Shown here: piece by piece, positions 53,904 through 62,814 of the stretch
Layout of the letters: each line of letters starts with the position of its first letter
How positions within the stretch are numbered: the stretch's first letter is position 1
Assembly (NCBI GenBank): GCA_963676865.2
Contig: CAXXSS010000001.1
Location: 2,728,001 to 2,792,000 of the forward strand
From: JAAYUD01 sp963676865
Lineage (GTDB): Bacteria > Bacteroidota > Bacteroidia > Bacteroidales > Bacteroidaceae
Direction of reading: 5' to 3'
Length of the DNA stretch: 64,000 nucleotides
Notes under the pieces: model-generated
The model's database searches: none
What the model was told of the DNA's origin: nothing
Seen by the model: only the letters and a program-made list of their open reading frames with translations
Translations under genes and position numbers: made by a program

Positions 53904-53943
53904 AAAAAAATCCCATCTCAACTACAATATGGTAGAGATGGGA
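53904..53943 (-). terminator. Terminator of tRNA-Ser, possibly bidirectional
   Basis: TCCCATCTC (53911-53919) pairs with GAGATGGGA (53935-53943). On the minus strand the stem is followed by seven T residues. It lies between the end of the MFS gene and the tRNA gene. Confidence 0.8.
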
Positions 53944-53956
53944 AAAAGGAACTTTG

Positions 53957-54044
53957 CGGAGAAAGCGGGATTCGAACCCGCGAAACCCTTTAGGGGTTTA
54001 CACGCTTTCCAGGCGTGCCTCTTCAACCACTCGAGCATCTCTCC
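53957..54044 (-). tRNA. tRNA-Ser (anticodon GGA)
   Basis: The 88-base minus-strand tRNA has acceptor GGAGAGA paired with TTTCTCC and discriminator G. The anticodon arm CACGC-CTGGAAA-GCGTG has GGA in the middle. It has a long variable arm (ACCCCTAAAGGGTT) typical of serine tRNAs, and a T-arm GCGGG-TTCGAAT-CCCGC. CCA is not encoded. Confidence 0.96.
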
Positions 54045-54263
54045 TTTTGTATGGAGCACAACAAAATGAATACGGTGGCTATTTCTGTTAATGCGGGTGC
54101 AAATTTATCTCTTTTTCTTTGTCTAATGGAATATTAGTCTATGTTTTTAATGTATTTTAATAAATAAGGTGTCTTATCTTCTGTATTGCGATAATATTGT
54201 GCTGAGATGTTCCTTTTTTGGGTAGAAAAAATTATATTTGCTATGATAATAAAAGGTAGATGT

Positions 54264-55169
54264 ATGAAACATTTTTTGATGGCTTGCTTTGTTGCTTTTC
54301 TGGTGTGCTCGGCGCAGGCAACTCGGGCTGCCGTTGTTGATAGTATCGTTTCGCCGGCCCAGATTAAGCGGACAGTTATAAAATTGCCTAATCGTTATAA
54401 AGAGATAAGCAGGGTAGTGAATTATAGCTTTACGCATCCCGATGTGCCCAAAGCATTTGATGGTTGCCGTATTGCTTTCATTTCAGATACGCATTACAAA
54501 AGTTTGTTTGATGAAAGAGGCCTGCCTTCGCTCATTAGGCTACTGCGCGACCAGAATCCGGATCTTTTACTTATGGGAGGCGATTATCAGGAAGGTTGTC
54601 AATATGTAGAAGAATTATTTGATTCTATTAAAGCGGCAAAGCCCCAATTGGGAATTTATGCCGTGTTGGGCAATAATGATTATGAACGTTGCACGGATGA
54701 TATTCGTCAGTCAATGGCCGTTCGTGGAATCCATCTTTTGGAACAAAAATGCGATACGGTCTATCGGGACGGTGCTCGCCTGATATTGGCAGGTATCGAA
54801 AATTCGACAGCAACCGATGAGGCTACGGTAAAGAGAATAGCAGAATGTCCCACTGTCTCTCTTCATGATAAGGATTTTGTTATTTTGCTGACTCATACTC
54901 CCGATTATGCCGAAGATTATCTTACCACGAATGCCGATTTGGTGCTTGCCGGTCATACCCACGGAGGGCAAGTGCTCATTTTCGGTCATGCACCGAAGGT
55001 TCCTTCGAAATATGGTGAAAGATTTCTAACGGGATTGAAATATACTTCTCAAGGTATTCCGATCATTATTACCAACGGTATTGGCACTTCCAGAATACCT
55101 ATCAGGTCGGGGGCTCCCGCCGAAGTAGTAATTATTACACTTCATTCTGTCGGTACCGATGTGCGGTAA
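54264..55169 (+). CDS. Metallophosphoesterase (YkuE-like) with signal peptide
   Basis: The start at 54264 gives a clean signal peptide (MKHFLMACFVAFLVCSAQATRA); upstream in-frame ATGs add residues before it without benefit. The 301-residue protein has the calcineurin-like phosphoesterase motifs: FISDTHYK, MGGDYQEG, LGNNDYER, LLTHTPDY and LAGHTHGG, all metal or catalytic sites. The family includes YkuE and UDP-2,3-diacylglucosamine hydrolase-like enzymes, with lipid or nucleotide phosphate substrates; which applies here is unknown. It stands alone, divergent from tRNA-Ser. Confidence 0.92.
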   Translation: MKHFLMACFVAFLVCSAQATRAAVVDSIVSPAQIKRTVIKLPNRYKEISRVVNYSFTHPDVPKAFDGCRIAFISDTHYKSLFDERGLPSLIRLLRDQNPDLLLMGGDYQEGCQYVEELFDSIKAAKPQLGIYAVLGNNDYERCTDDIRQSMAVRGIHLLEQKCDTVYRDGARLILAGIENSTATDEATVKRIAECPTVSLHDKDFVILLTHTPDYAEDYLTTNADLVLAGHTHGGQVLIFGHAPKVPSKYGERFLTGLKYTSQGIPIIITNGIGTSRIPIRSGAPAEVVIITLHSVGTDVR

Positions 55170-55250
55170 CCTTTATTATTTTCTGTTCGTTCATAGGCTA
55201 AAACAAGGTCTTTAACCTTCTGAAATGACATATGCTCCTAAAAAGTTTTA

Positions 55251-55308
55251 GGTCCATACGTTTTCAAAAAAACTTAAGGACGTCACCGAAAAAACTAACA
55301 TATGACGA
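55251..55308 (+). repeat. Dispersed hairpin repeat, copy D (left arm decayed)
   Basis: The right arm AAGGACGTCACCG and the tail AAAAAACTAACATATGACG match copies B and C. The left arm reads GGTCCATACG, as if about five bases of GACGT were lost, so the stem is mostly broken. It lies in the convergent gap between the phosphoesterase and glyA genes. Confidence 0.8.
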
Positions 55309-55394
55309 TTTAGTAGGGTATAAACGTTCTTTTTAAAGCTACTATTCCTTTAGTTTTCAGTCTCTTTTGGCTCTGGTGTGATAATACTAAATAG

Positions 55395-55424
55395 AGAAGG
55401 CTGTGCTTGCTAGCACAGCCTTCT
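55395..55424. terminator. Terminator between convergent genes
   Basis: AGAAGGCTGTGC (55395-55406) and GCACAGCCTTCT (55413-55424) form a perfect 12-bp stem over a 6-base loop, with T-rich DNA after it on the plus strand. It can end transcripts from both the phosphoesterase and glyA sides. Confidence 0.8.
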
Positions 55425-55465
55425 TTACTTTTATGATTAAGAATATATCGAAGAATCGATTTCTT

Positions 55466-56746
55466 TTAATATGCGAATATCGGATATTTTACCATCATCT
55501 CATTGACGTGTGCACGTACTTTTGCGATAACGGCTTCATTTTCTACATTCGACAGAACGGTTTCTATCATTTCTGCTATTTCGCCCATCAATTCTTCTTT
55601 GGCACCGCGGGTGGTAATAGCTGGAGTGCCCAGACGTATACCTGATGTTTGGAATGCGGAACGAGAATCGAATGGTACCATGTTTTTATTAACGGTAATA
55701 TCGGCAGAAACTAACACTTTTTCGGCAACCTTACCGGTCAAATCCGGGAATTTGCTGCGCAAGTCAACCAACATAGAGTGATTGTCTGTGCCGCCTGATA
55801 CGATATCAAAGCCACGGTTTATTAATTCTTGAGCCAGCACAGCAGCATTTTTCTTCACTTGCTGTTGGTATTCTTTAAACTCGGGTTGCAATGCTTCGCC
55901 GAAAGCTACAGCTTTAGCAGCGATGACGTGCTCGAGTGGACCACCTTGAGTTCCGGGGAATACGGCAGAGTTGAGCAATGCCGACATCTTTTTGATTTCG
56001 CCTTTAGGAGTTGTTTTGCCCCATGGATTGTCGAAATCTTTTCCCATCAGGATGATACCTCCACGAGGTCCACGCAATGTCTTGTGGGTAGTAGAAGTTA
56101 CTATGTGGGCATATTTCAATGGATTGTCCAGTAGTCCGGCTGCAATAAGACCTGCCGGATGAGCCATATCAATCATCAAAATGGCACCTATCTTATCGGC
56201 AATCTCACGCATTCTTTTATAGTCCCATTCACGAGAGTAGGCCGAACCTCCGCCAATAATCATTTTAGGGCGTTCACGAAGAGCTATCTGCTCCATCTCG
56301 TCGTAGTCTACACGTCCTGTTTCGCGATTTAGATTGTATTCGTGAGGCTCGTAGATAATGCCCGATGTGTTGACTAGCGAGCCGTGAGACAAGTGTCCGC
56401 CGTGAGCTAAGTTTAATCCCATGAATTTCTCGCCGGGATTGAGTACTGCAAGGAATACAGCCGCATTGGCTTGGGCACCGGAGTGGGGTTGTACGTTGGC
56501 GTATTCGGCATCAAAAAGTTGTTCGATGCGTTCGATAGCCAATGTTTCGCTTTCGTCGACAACTTCGCAGCCTCCATAATAACGTTTGCCGGGATAACCT
56601 TCTGCATACTTGTTAGTAAGGCAAGATCCCATTGCCTGCATAACTTCATCGCTTACGAAATTCTCTGAAGCGATTAACTCAATGCCTTTCAACTGACGCT
56701 GATGCTCTTTTTCAATGATGTTGAAAATTAAATCGTCTCTTTTCAT
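55466..56746 (-). CDS. glyA: Serine hydroxymethyltransferase
   Basis: The 426-residue PLP enzyme converts serine and tetrahydrofolate to glycine and methylene-tetrahydrofolate, the main source of one-carbon units. The PLP lysine is in TSTTHKTLRGPRGG. GGSAYSREWD and SYRNIA-like regions are as in other SHMTs, and the N-terminal IASENFVSDEVMQAMGS and YAEGYPGKRYYGG are diagnostic. It stands alone, with a good promoter upstream. Confidence 0.97.
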   Translation of the reverse strand: MKRDDLIFNIIEKEHQRQLKGIELIASENFVSDEVMQAMGSCLTNKYAEGYPGKRYYGGCEVVDESETLAIERIEQLFDAEYANVQPHSGAQANAAVFLAVLNPGEKFMGLNLAHGGHLSHGSLVNTSGIIYEPHEYNLNRETGRVDYDEMEQIALRERPKMIIGGGSAYSREWDYKRMREIADKIGAILMIDMAHPAGLIAAGLLDNPLKYAHIVTSTTHKTLRGPRGGIILMGKDFDNPWGKTTPKGEIKKMSALLNSAVFPGTQGGPLEHVIAAKAVAFGEALQPEFKEYQQQVKKNAAVLAQELINRGFDIVSGGTDNHSMLVDLRSKFPDLTGKVAEKVLVSADITVNKNMVPFDSRSAFQTSGIRLGTPAITTRGAKEELMGEIAEMIETVLSNVENEAVIAKVRAHVNEMMVKYPIFAY

Positions 56747-56807
56747 TATGTTTAAAAATAGGTAAAGATTAATGAGCTATTTACTATATTATTCTTTCAT
56801 TATGTTG

Positions 56808-56838
56808 CAAAATTAGGCAAAAATAATCAGACCGCAAG
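56808..56838 (-). promoter_or_regulatory. Promoter of glyA
   Basis: On the minus strand CTTG (56838 to 56835), a 19-base spacer and TAATTTTG (56815 to 56808) fit the Bacteroides consensus. This would give a leader of about 55 bases. Confidence 0.6.
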
Positions 56839-56860
56839 AAAAACACCAAGAATATTTCTG

Positions 56861-57622
56861 CTAAAAAAGTACACCGAACGAAAAACTTAACGAACTGCCG
56901 CGCCTATGAAATATGATGTTTCCTGCCCCTGTACCGCTCTCATTTGGCTGCGGGCTATAGCTTACGGATTTGGATATATTCATCATCTCTTGCTCGTATC
57001 GAAAATCGAAAAAGACCTTCGAAATACTGACTGATACACCACTGACAATAGCAAGATTGAGCGGGTGTAGTTTCTCTTTGATGTTTTGTTGTTCGAAATT
57101 CTTGTAATCAACATTGGATTTCACAATATACTCTGCTTTGGGACCTAAAAAGACGGAGAGTGTATATGGTCCTTCTCGAACAATATAAAACCCGCACATT
57201 AGCGGAAAGCTGATTGATTGTATATTGCTTGTGACGTTGCGAATAAGTGCACTACTGCTGCTGGGTATACCTTTGTTTAGAAGCACTTCGGCACGGTCGA
57301 TATTATATGATATTTCGGCTTGCAAGAACTTGTGCTTGAAATTAAAACGTGTGAAGAGCGAGGCATAGTAACCGAGAAGATAATTCTTTTGTGGGTCTTC
57401 TACTCTTTGTCCGGCAATTAAAAGGTCGGATACGATATAAGTGGTGGAACGGAAGCCTCCTTTTACACCGAAATTGAATTTCTTATTATATCTCATTTGA
57501 CGCGTGGCAATTTCTTTTTTACCACGTTCCAAGGTTTGAGCTGTTGCAATGCTTGGTACTGACAGGCATAGCGCAATTGCCGTACCGAGTATAAAGATTA
57601 TTTTTTCTTTTCGACCGACCAT
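56861..57622 (-). CDS. PorT-family outer-membrane beta-barrel protein
   Basis: The 253-residue protein has a signal peptide (about 1-28, ending SIATAQ) and alternating strands that fit a small outer-membrane barrel of the PorT/OMP_b-brl_2 kind (FNFGVKGGFRSTTYIVSDL, YTLSVFLGPKAEYIVKSN, ending SFSFGVLF with the typical aromatic C-terminus). Function is unknown. Its start overlaps the flavin-reductase gene by 25 bases in a different frame, so it is probably translated from the same transcript as the pyrBI genes. Confidence 0.85.
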   Translation of the reverse strand: MVGRKEKIIFILGTAIALCLSVPSIATAQTLERGKKEIATRQMRYNKKFNFGVKGGFRSTTYIVSDLLIAGQRVEDPQKNYLLGYYASLFTRFNFKHKFLQAEISYNIDRAEVLLNKGIPSSSSALIRNVTSNIQSISFPLMCGFYIVREGPYTLSVFLGPKAEYIVKSNVDYKNFEQQNIKEKLHPLNLAIVSGVSVSISKVFFDFRYEQEMMNISKSVSYSPQPNESGTGAGNIIFHRRGSSLSFSFGVLF

Positions 57623-58161
57623 CCGAACTTGCCTATTTTATTACCCAGATTGAAGTATCCGCCATGTACATAAGCCATTAATCCGGAAGCCGCCAAGTCA
57701 AACCGTCCGTCTTCTTGCATGTATTTGTCATCTATTCGAATATTGACAACATCGGCAATAAACATATCGTGAGAACCGAGCGACATCACTTCCTTGACTC
57801 TGCATTCGATGCAAAGTGGTGATTCTTCTATTAGTGGAGCTTTTACTATGGAACATTTGCCTGGAGTAAGATTCATTTCTTTGAACTTATTGTAGTCGTC
57901 TCCCGAACGAACTCCGCACCAATCGGTAGCTCGCGCCATTTCGGACGTTGTCAGATTGATGACGAATTCCATATTCTTTTTAATAATAGGATATGAATGG
58001 CGTGAGGGGCGTACCGAAATATAACACATGGGTGGATTGGAACAAATGGTACCTGTCCATGCCACGGTGAAAACATTATATTCGGATTCATCGTTGCCAC
58101 AACTGACAAGTACGGCCGGTAAGGGATAAATCATAGTCCCCGGTTTGAAATCTTGTCTCAT
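57598..58161 (-). CDS. Flavin-reductase-like FMN-binding protein
   Basis: The 187-residue protein fits the flavin-reductase-like split-barrel family: N-terminal YPLPAVLVSCGNDESEYNVF and the FMN-binding TVAWTGTICSNPPMCYISVR. INLTTSEMARATDWCG is also typical. It would bind FMN and may pass electrons to a partner oxygenase or reductase, none of which is obvious nearby. It begins 7 bases after pyrI and overlaps the next gene. Confidence 0.9.
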   Translation of the reverse strand: MRQDFKPGTMIYPLPAVLVSCGNDESEYNVFTVAWTGTICSNPPMCYISVRPSRHSYPIIKKNMEFVINLTTSEMARATDWCGVRSGDDYNKFKEMNLTPGKCSIVKAPLIEESPLCIECRVKEVMSLGSHDMFIADVVNIRIDDKYMQEDGRFDLAASGLMAYVHGGYFNLGNKIGKFGWSVEKKK

Positions 58162-58168
58162 AGGCTTG

Positions 58169-58636
58169 TTATAAAATTTGTATTTCGTTACGTTGTTGCT
58201 CTTTCTCGCAGTAGTGACAGCGAATGACGCAGTTGTCTTTATCTACTACTTGGAAAAGGGTTTGCATGGGTTCGTTGTTGGTGATGCATTTCGGATTGGT
58301 GCATTTAACGATGCCACGCAAAAGAGAAGGCATTTCGACATTATGTTTTTCAACGACCTTAAAGTCCCGTATGATACTCATTACTATATGCGGGGCAATT
58401 ATCGACAGGCGATTTAGTTCATCATCGGTGAGAAACTTGTCGGCTATTTTGATGAGGCCTTTTTTGCCTAGCTTTTTGCTATCAAAGTTGAAACCGATGG
58501 TAATTTTGTTGCCCATTTGTTGCAAACCTAGTAAAGATACGACCGAAAATAACCTTTCGGCGGGAATATGGTCGATAACAGTACCGTTTTCGATAGCGGC
58601 TACTTGTAATTCTCGTTTATTGATAATATTGCTCAT
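58169..58636 (-). CDS. pyrI: Aspartate carbamoyltransferase regulatory chain
   Basis: The start is the ATG overlapping the pyrB stop as ATGA, giving 155 residues (MSNIINKRELQVAAIENGTV). The nucleotide-binding domain (about 1-100) precedes a zinc domain with four cysteines in CTNPKC and CHYC, which contacts the catalytic chain. It gives CTP/ATP control over pyrimidine synthesis. A longer frame to 58681 is rejected because it would lie inside pyrB. Confidence 0.96.
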   Translation of the reverse strand: MSNIINKRELQVAAIENGTVIDHIPAERLFSVVSLLGLQQMGNKITIGFNFDSKKLGKKGLIKIADKFLTDDELNRLSIIAPHIVMSIIRDFKVVEKHNVEMPSLLRGIVKCTNPKCITNNEPMQTLFQVVDKDNCVIRCHYCEKEQQRNEIQIL

Positions 58637-59568
58637 TGTTCTTTTTTGATTTCGTCTAACGTAATGCCTAGTACATCGCAAAGTATAGCTTGGCGGGCAA
58701 ATAGTCCGTTGTGGGCTTGTTGATAGTAGTATGCTTTAGGGCTCTCGTCCACATCATAAGAAATTTCGTTCACCCTCGGTAGCGGATGAAGAATCTTCAG
58801 GTTGGGGCGGGTTGTTGCCAGCATGGAGTTGCGCAGAATGAAGACATTTTTTACCCGCTCGTATTCCATCAGATCCGTGAATCGTTCACGTTGTACTCTG
58901 GTCATATACAGAATGTCTGCATCTTGAATAGTCTCTGCGGTAAATTCTGAATGTTCTTCGTATTTTATTTGATATTCTCTGCAATAAATCTTGTATTCTT
59001 CGGGCATTTTAAGTTCTTGGGGAGCTACAAAATGGAAAGTCGGGTTGAAGTGGCGCATTGCCTGAATAAGAGAATGCACTGTACGTCCATATTTTAAATC
59101 TCCCACCAAAAAGATATTTAGATTTTCCAGTGTTCCTTGAGTCTTGTAAATGGAATATAAGTCGAGCATTGTTTGAGATGGATGCTGATTGGCTCCATCA
59201 CCTGCGTTGACTACCGGTACGGGAGCTATCTCGCTGGCATATTGGGCTGCTCCTTCCAAGTAATGGCGCATTACGATGACGTCGGCATAGTTGCTCACCA
59301 TCATAATCGTATCTTTCAACGATTCTCCTTTCGAAGAACTGGTAGCTTTTGGGTCACTGAAACCGATGACCCGAGCCTGAAGTCGATTGGCTGCCGTTTC
59401 GAAACTCAAACGCGTACGTGTTGACGGTTCGAAGAAAAGGGTTGCTACAACTTTACTTCTCAGTAAATTGCGGTTAGGATTCTTCTCAAATTCCGCTGCC
59501 ATCTGTAGCATGTAGAGTATTTTTTCTTTACTATAGTCTGCGATGGTTACTAAACTCCTATTTTCCAT
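58633..59568 (-). CDS. pyrB: Aspartate carbamoyltransferase catalytic chain
   Basis: Starting at MENRSLVTIADYSKEKI (an ATG nine bases upstream is less likely), the 311-residue protein catalyses the first committed step of pyrimidine synthesis. The carbamoyl-phosphate motif FFEPSTRTRLSFE and the aspartate-side HPLPRVNEIS are present, as is GDGANQHPSQTMLD. It heads the pyrB-pyrI-flavin reductase-PorT-like series and is divergent from the PBP gene. Confidence 0.97.
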   Translation of the reverse strand: MENRSLVTIADYSKEKILYMLQMAAEFEKNPNRNLLRSKVVATLFFEPSTRTRLSFETAANRLQARVIGFSDPKATSSSKGESLKDTIMMVSNYADVIVMRHYLEGAAQYASEIAPVPVVNAGDGANQHPSQTMLDLYSIYKTQGTLENLNIFLVGDLKYGRTVHSLIQAMRHFNPTFHFVAPQELKMPEEYKIYCREYQIKYEEHSEFTAETIQDADILYMTRVQRERFTDLMEYERVKNVFILRNSMLATTRPNLKILHPLPRVNEISYDVDESPKAYYYQQAHNGLFARQAILCDVLGITLDEIKKEQ

Positions 59569-59675
59569 GTTTTGCATATTTTATTTTCATCTTTTTGCGT
59601 TGTAAAATTACTAATTAATATTTATCCAACAAACAACTATTTGATGAATCTTTTCCAAAAATAAAGTTTTATGTC

Positions 59676-59683
59676 TACATTTG
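59676..59683 (+). promoter_or_regulatory. -7 box of the PBP1a gene
   Basis: TACATTTG matches TAnnTTTG and lies 24 bases before the chosen start codon. Only a weak T-rich -33 region is seen at the right distance. The upstream ATG at 59681 would fall inside this box. Confidence 0.5.
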
Positions 59684-59707
59684 CATTTTGAATATATTAG
59701 GCACGCT

Positions 59708-62041
59708 ATGGTTAAGAAAATAATAAAAGGATTCTGGATATTTTTAGGTGTTATCACATTATCAATTTTTATCCTCTTTTTTGCTATCGCTCATGGATGG
59801 ATAGGCTATATGCCCGACATCGAGGAGCTGGAAAATCCGAATTACAAATTTGCTACTGAAATTCTTTCGGATGATGGCGTGGTTCTCGGTACATGGTCGC
59901 TTAATAAGGAAAATAGAGTTTATAGCTCGTATAGAGAGTTGCCTTCCAGCTTGATCAATGCATTGATAGCTACCGAAGATATTCGTTTTAGAGAGCATTC
60001 GGGTATTGATGCCAAAGCATTGATGCGTGCTGTTGTAAAGCGCGGTATCTTTCAGCAGAAAAATGCCGGTGGTGGTAGTACTATCACTCAACAGCTTGCC
60101 AAGCAACTTTTTACGGAGGAACAAGCAACAACTTCTATGCAACGTCTTTTTCAGAAACCTATCGAATGGGTGATTGCCGTGCGGCTCGAAAGATATTACA
60201 CGAAGGAAGAGATTCTGACGATGTATCTCAATAAGTTTGATTTTCTAAATAATGCAGTCGGTATAAAAACTGCGGCATATACCTACTTCGGTTGTTTGCC
60301 GAAAGATCTGAAAACCGAAGAAGCGGCTACGCTTATCGGTATGTGCAAAAACTCATCTTATTTTAATCCTGTAAGATATAATGAACGTACCCGACAACGG
60401 CGCAATGTGGTGCTCGATCAGATGCGTAAAGCGGGTTATCTGTCGGATGCCGAGTGCAACTCTTTGCAGGCTCTGCCTCTTACACTTCGTTATCACAGGG
60501 TTGATCATAAAGAGGGGCTTGCCACTTACTTCAGAGAACATCTACGTATTATGATGACGGCTCATAAACCGTCTAGAAATGATTATCCTTCCTACGATCA
60601 TCAAAAATATTATCAAGATTCGTTGGCTTGGGAGACTAATCCACTCTATGGCTGGTGCGATAAAAATAAGAAATCCGACGGCACCAACTATAATATCTAT
60701 ACGGATGGATTGAAAATTTATACAACGATTAATTCGCACATGCAAAAATATGCAGAGGAAGCGGTAGAAGAACATTTGGGACATTACTTACAACCTTTGT
60801 TCTTTAAAGAAAAGAGTGGACGCCCGACGGCTCCATTTACCAACCAGCTTTCCAAACAGCAAGTCAATAGCATACTGAGCAGGTATATCAAGCAAAGCGG
60901 TCGATATCACGATATGAAGGCTGCCGGATGCTCGGAAGAGCAAATCAAAAAGGCATTCCATACTCCCGAACCGATGTCGGTATTTACTTGGCACGGTGAG
61001 AAGGATACGGTGATGACACCTCTTGATAGTATCAAATATTATCAGTTCTACTTGCGTGCCGGATTTATGTCGATGGATCCTGTGACAGGATATGTCAAGG
61101 CGTATGTCGGTGGGCCGAACTTTAATTTCTTCCAATATGATATGGCAATGGTGGGACGCCGTCAAGTGGGCTCTACCATCAAACCTTTCTTGTATACTTT
61201 GGCTATGGAAAACGGTTATTCACCGTGTGATGTGACTCGGAATGTAGAACAGACACTTATTGACGAGAATGGCAAGGCATGGAGCCCTCGAAATGCTAGC
61301 AGACGGAATTATGGGGAAATCGTTACCCTGAAATGGGGGCTTGCCAACTCTAACAACTGGATATCGGCTTATTTGATGAGTAAACTTAATCCTTATGCTT
61401 TTGTCCGGCTTATTCATAGCTTCGGGGTAGAAAATCAGAATATTCAGCCTACCGTTTCGTTGTGCCTCGGTCCTTGTGATATATCGGTGGGTGAAATGGT
61501 GAGCGCATATACCGCTTTTGCCGATAAAGGCATACGGGTGGCTCCTCTTTTTGTTACGAAGATAGAAGATAGTAAGGGAAATGTGATTTCGACTTTCACT
61601 CCCCGTATGAGTGAGGTAATCAGTGCCAATAGTGCTTACAAAATGTTGATCATGCTTAGAGAAGTTGTCAATCATGGTACGGCAGGGCGAGTGCGGCGAT
61701 ACATTTCGGCAGATGTTTGTGGTAAAACAGGAACTTCGAATCGTAATTCCGACGGTTGGTTTATCGGCTTTACACCATCGCTGGTCACCGGCGTATGGGT
61801 AGGAGGTGAAAATAGAGATATTCACTTTGATACAATGACTTATGGACAAGGTTCGTCCATGGCACTTCCTATTTGGGGCATCTATATGAAGAAAGTTTAT
61901 GCCGACAAAGCCCTCAAGTACAAACTGAACGAGAAATTTCAGATACCGAATGGCTTTGATCCATGTGGCAGTGCTCCAATAGCAACACCCGATAAAGGAG
62001 CGAATGGGGGAGAGCAAGGGATTGACGATTTATTTGAATGA
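59708..62041 (+). CDS. Class A penicillin-binding protein (PBP1a type)
   Basis: The start at 59708 (MVKKIIKGFWIFLG) gives 777 residues. After one transmembrane anchor (about 10-30) comes a GT51 glycosyltransferase with the catalytic Glu in ATEDIRFREHSG, GGSTITQQLAKQ and RLERYYTKEEIL. A transpeptidase domain follows with SxxK as GSTIKPFLY, SxN as SNN and KTG as CGKTGTSN. It polymerises and cross-links peptidoglycan at the inner membrane. The kdsB gene follows by 17 bases, so cell-envelope genes are grouped here. Confidence 0.95.
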   Translation: MVKKIIKGFWIFLGVITLSIFILFFAIAHGWIGYMPDIEELENPNYKFATEILSDDGVVLGTWSLNKENRVYSSYRELPSSLINALIATEDIRFREHSGIDAKALMRAVVKRGIFQQKNAGGGSTITQQLAKQLFTEEQATTSMQRLFQKPIEWVIAVRLERYYTKEEILTMYLNKFDFLNNAVGIKTAAYTYFGCLPKDLKTEEAATLIGMCKNSSYFNPVRYNERTRQRRNVVLDQMRKAGYLSDAECNSLQALPLTLRYHRVDHKEGLATYFREHLRIMMTAHKPSRNDYPSYDHQKYYQDSLAWETNPLYGWCDKNKKSDGTNYNIYTDGLKIYTTINSHMQKYAEEAVEEHLGHYLQPLFFKEKSGRPTAPFTNQLSKQQVNSILSRYIKQSGRYHDMKAAGCSEEQIKKAFHTPEPMSVFTWHGEKDTVMTPLDSIKYYQFYLRAGFMSMDPVTGYVKAYVGGPNFNFFQYDMAMVGRRQVGSTIKPFLYTLAMENGYSPCDVTRNVEQTLIDENGKAWSPRNASRRNYGEIVTLKWGLANSNNWISAYLMSKLNPYAFVRLIHSFGVENQNIQPTVSLCLGPCDISVGEMVSAYTAFADKGIRVAPLFVTKIEDSKGNVISTFTPRMSEVISANSAYKMLIMLREVVNHGTAGRVRRYISADVCGKTGTSNRNSDGWFIGFTPSLVTGVWVGGENRDIHFDTMTYGQGSSMALPIWGIYMKKVYADKALKYKLNEKFQIPNGFDPCGSAPIATPDKGANGGEQGIDDLFE

Positions 62042-62058
62042 TATAAATAGCAATAAAG

Positions 62059-62814
62059 ATGAATTTTTTAGGAATTATTCCGGCACGATATGCGTCTACT
62101 CGTTTTCCGGGCAAGCCTTTGGCGGTGCTTGGTGGAAAGACTATTATAGAAAGAGTGTATCGTAGAGTGAACGATATTCTTGATGATGCGTGGGTAGCAA
62201 CCGACGATGAACGAATCTATCAAGCTGTCGTCGCATTTGGTGGAAAGGCGGTTATGACGTCTGTCGATCATAAGAGCGGTACGGATCGTTGCTATGAAGC
62301 TTATACAAAGATTGGAAACGGCTACGATGTAGTGATCAATATACAAGGCGACGAACCTTTCATTCAATCGGAACAATTGGATACCGTAAAGCATTGTTTT
62401 GATGATCCCCAAACACAGATAGCTACGTTAGTGAAACCTTTCAGTACGGATAGTTCTTTCGAATTACTCGAAAATGTGAATTCGCCGAAGGTGGTGGTTG
62501 ATCATAATATGAACGCGATGTATTTTTCTCGTTCTATTATTCCATATCAACGCAATGCCGACAAACAAACATGGCTTCAAAATCATATATATTATAAGCA
62601 CATAGGGCTGTATGCTTATCGCAATGAGGTGCTTCGCGAAATAACCCAATTGCCCATGTCTTCGTTAGAAAAGGCCGAGTCTCTTGAACAGTTGCGCTGG
62701 CTACAGGGTGGCTATCGTATCAAGGTAGGTATCACAAATATCGAAACGATTGGGATTGACACGCCGCAAGATTTATTGCGTGCCGAAGACTTTTTAAAAC
62801 AAACAACAGAATAA
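62059..62814 (+). CDS. kdsB: 3-deoxy-manno-octulosonate cytidylyltransferase
   Basis: The 251-residue enzyme activates Kdo with CTP to make CMP-Kdo for lipopolysaccharide core synthesis. The N-terminal IPARYASTRFPGKPL binds the nucleotide, and DHKSGTDRCYEAY and NIQGDEPFI are further family motifs. The stop codon overlaps the start of the next gene by one base (TAATG). Confidence 0.96.
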   Translation: MNFLGIIPARYASTRFPGKPLAVLGGKTIIERVYRRVNDILDDAWVATDDERIYQAVVAFGGKAVMTSVDHKSGTDRCYEAYTKIGNGYDVVINIQGDEPFIQSEQLDTVKHCFDDPQTQIATLVKPFSTDSSFELLENVNSPKVVVDHNMNAMYFSRSIIPYQRNADKQTWLQNHIYYKHIGLYAYRNEVLREITQLPMSSLEKAESLEQLRWLQGGYRIKVGITNIETIGIDTPQDLLRAEDFLKQTTE

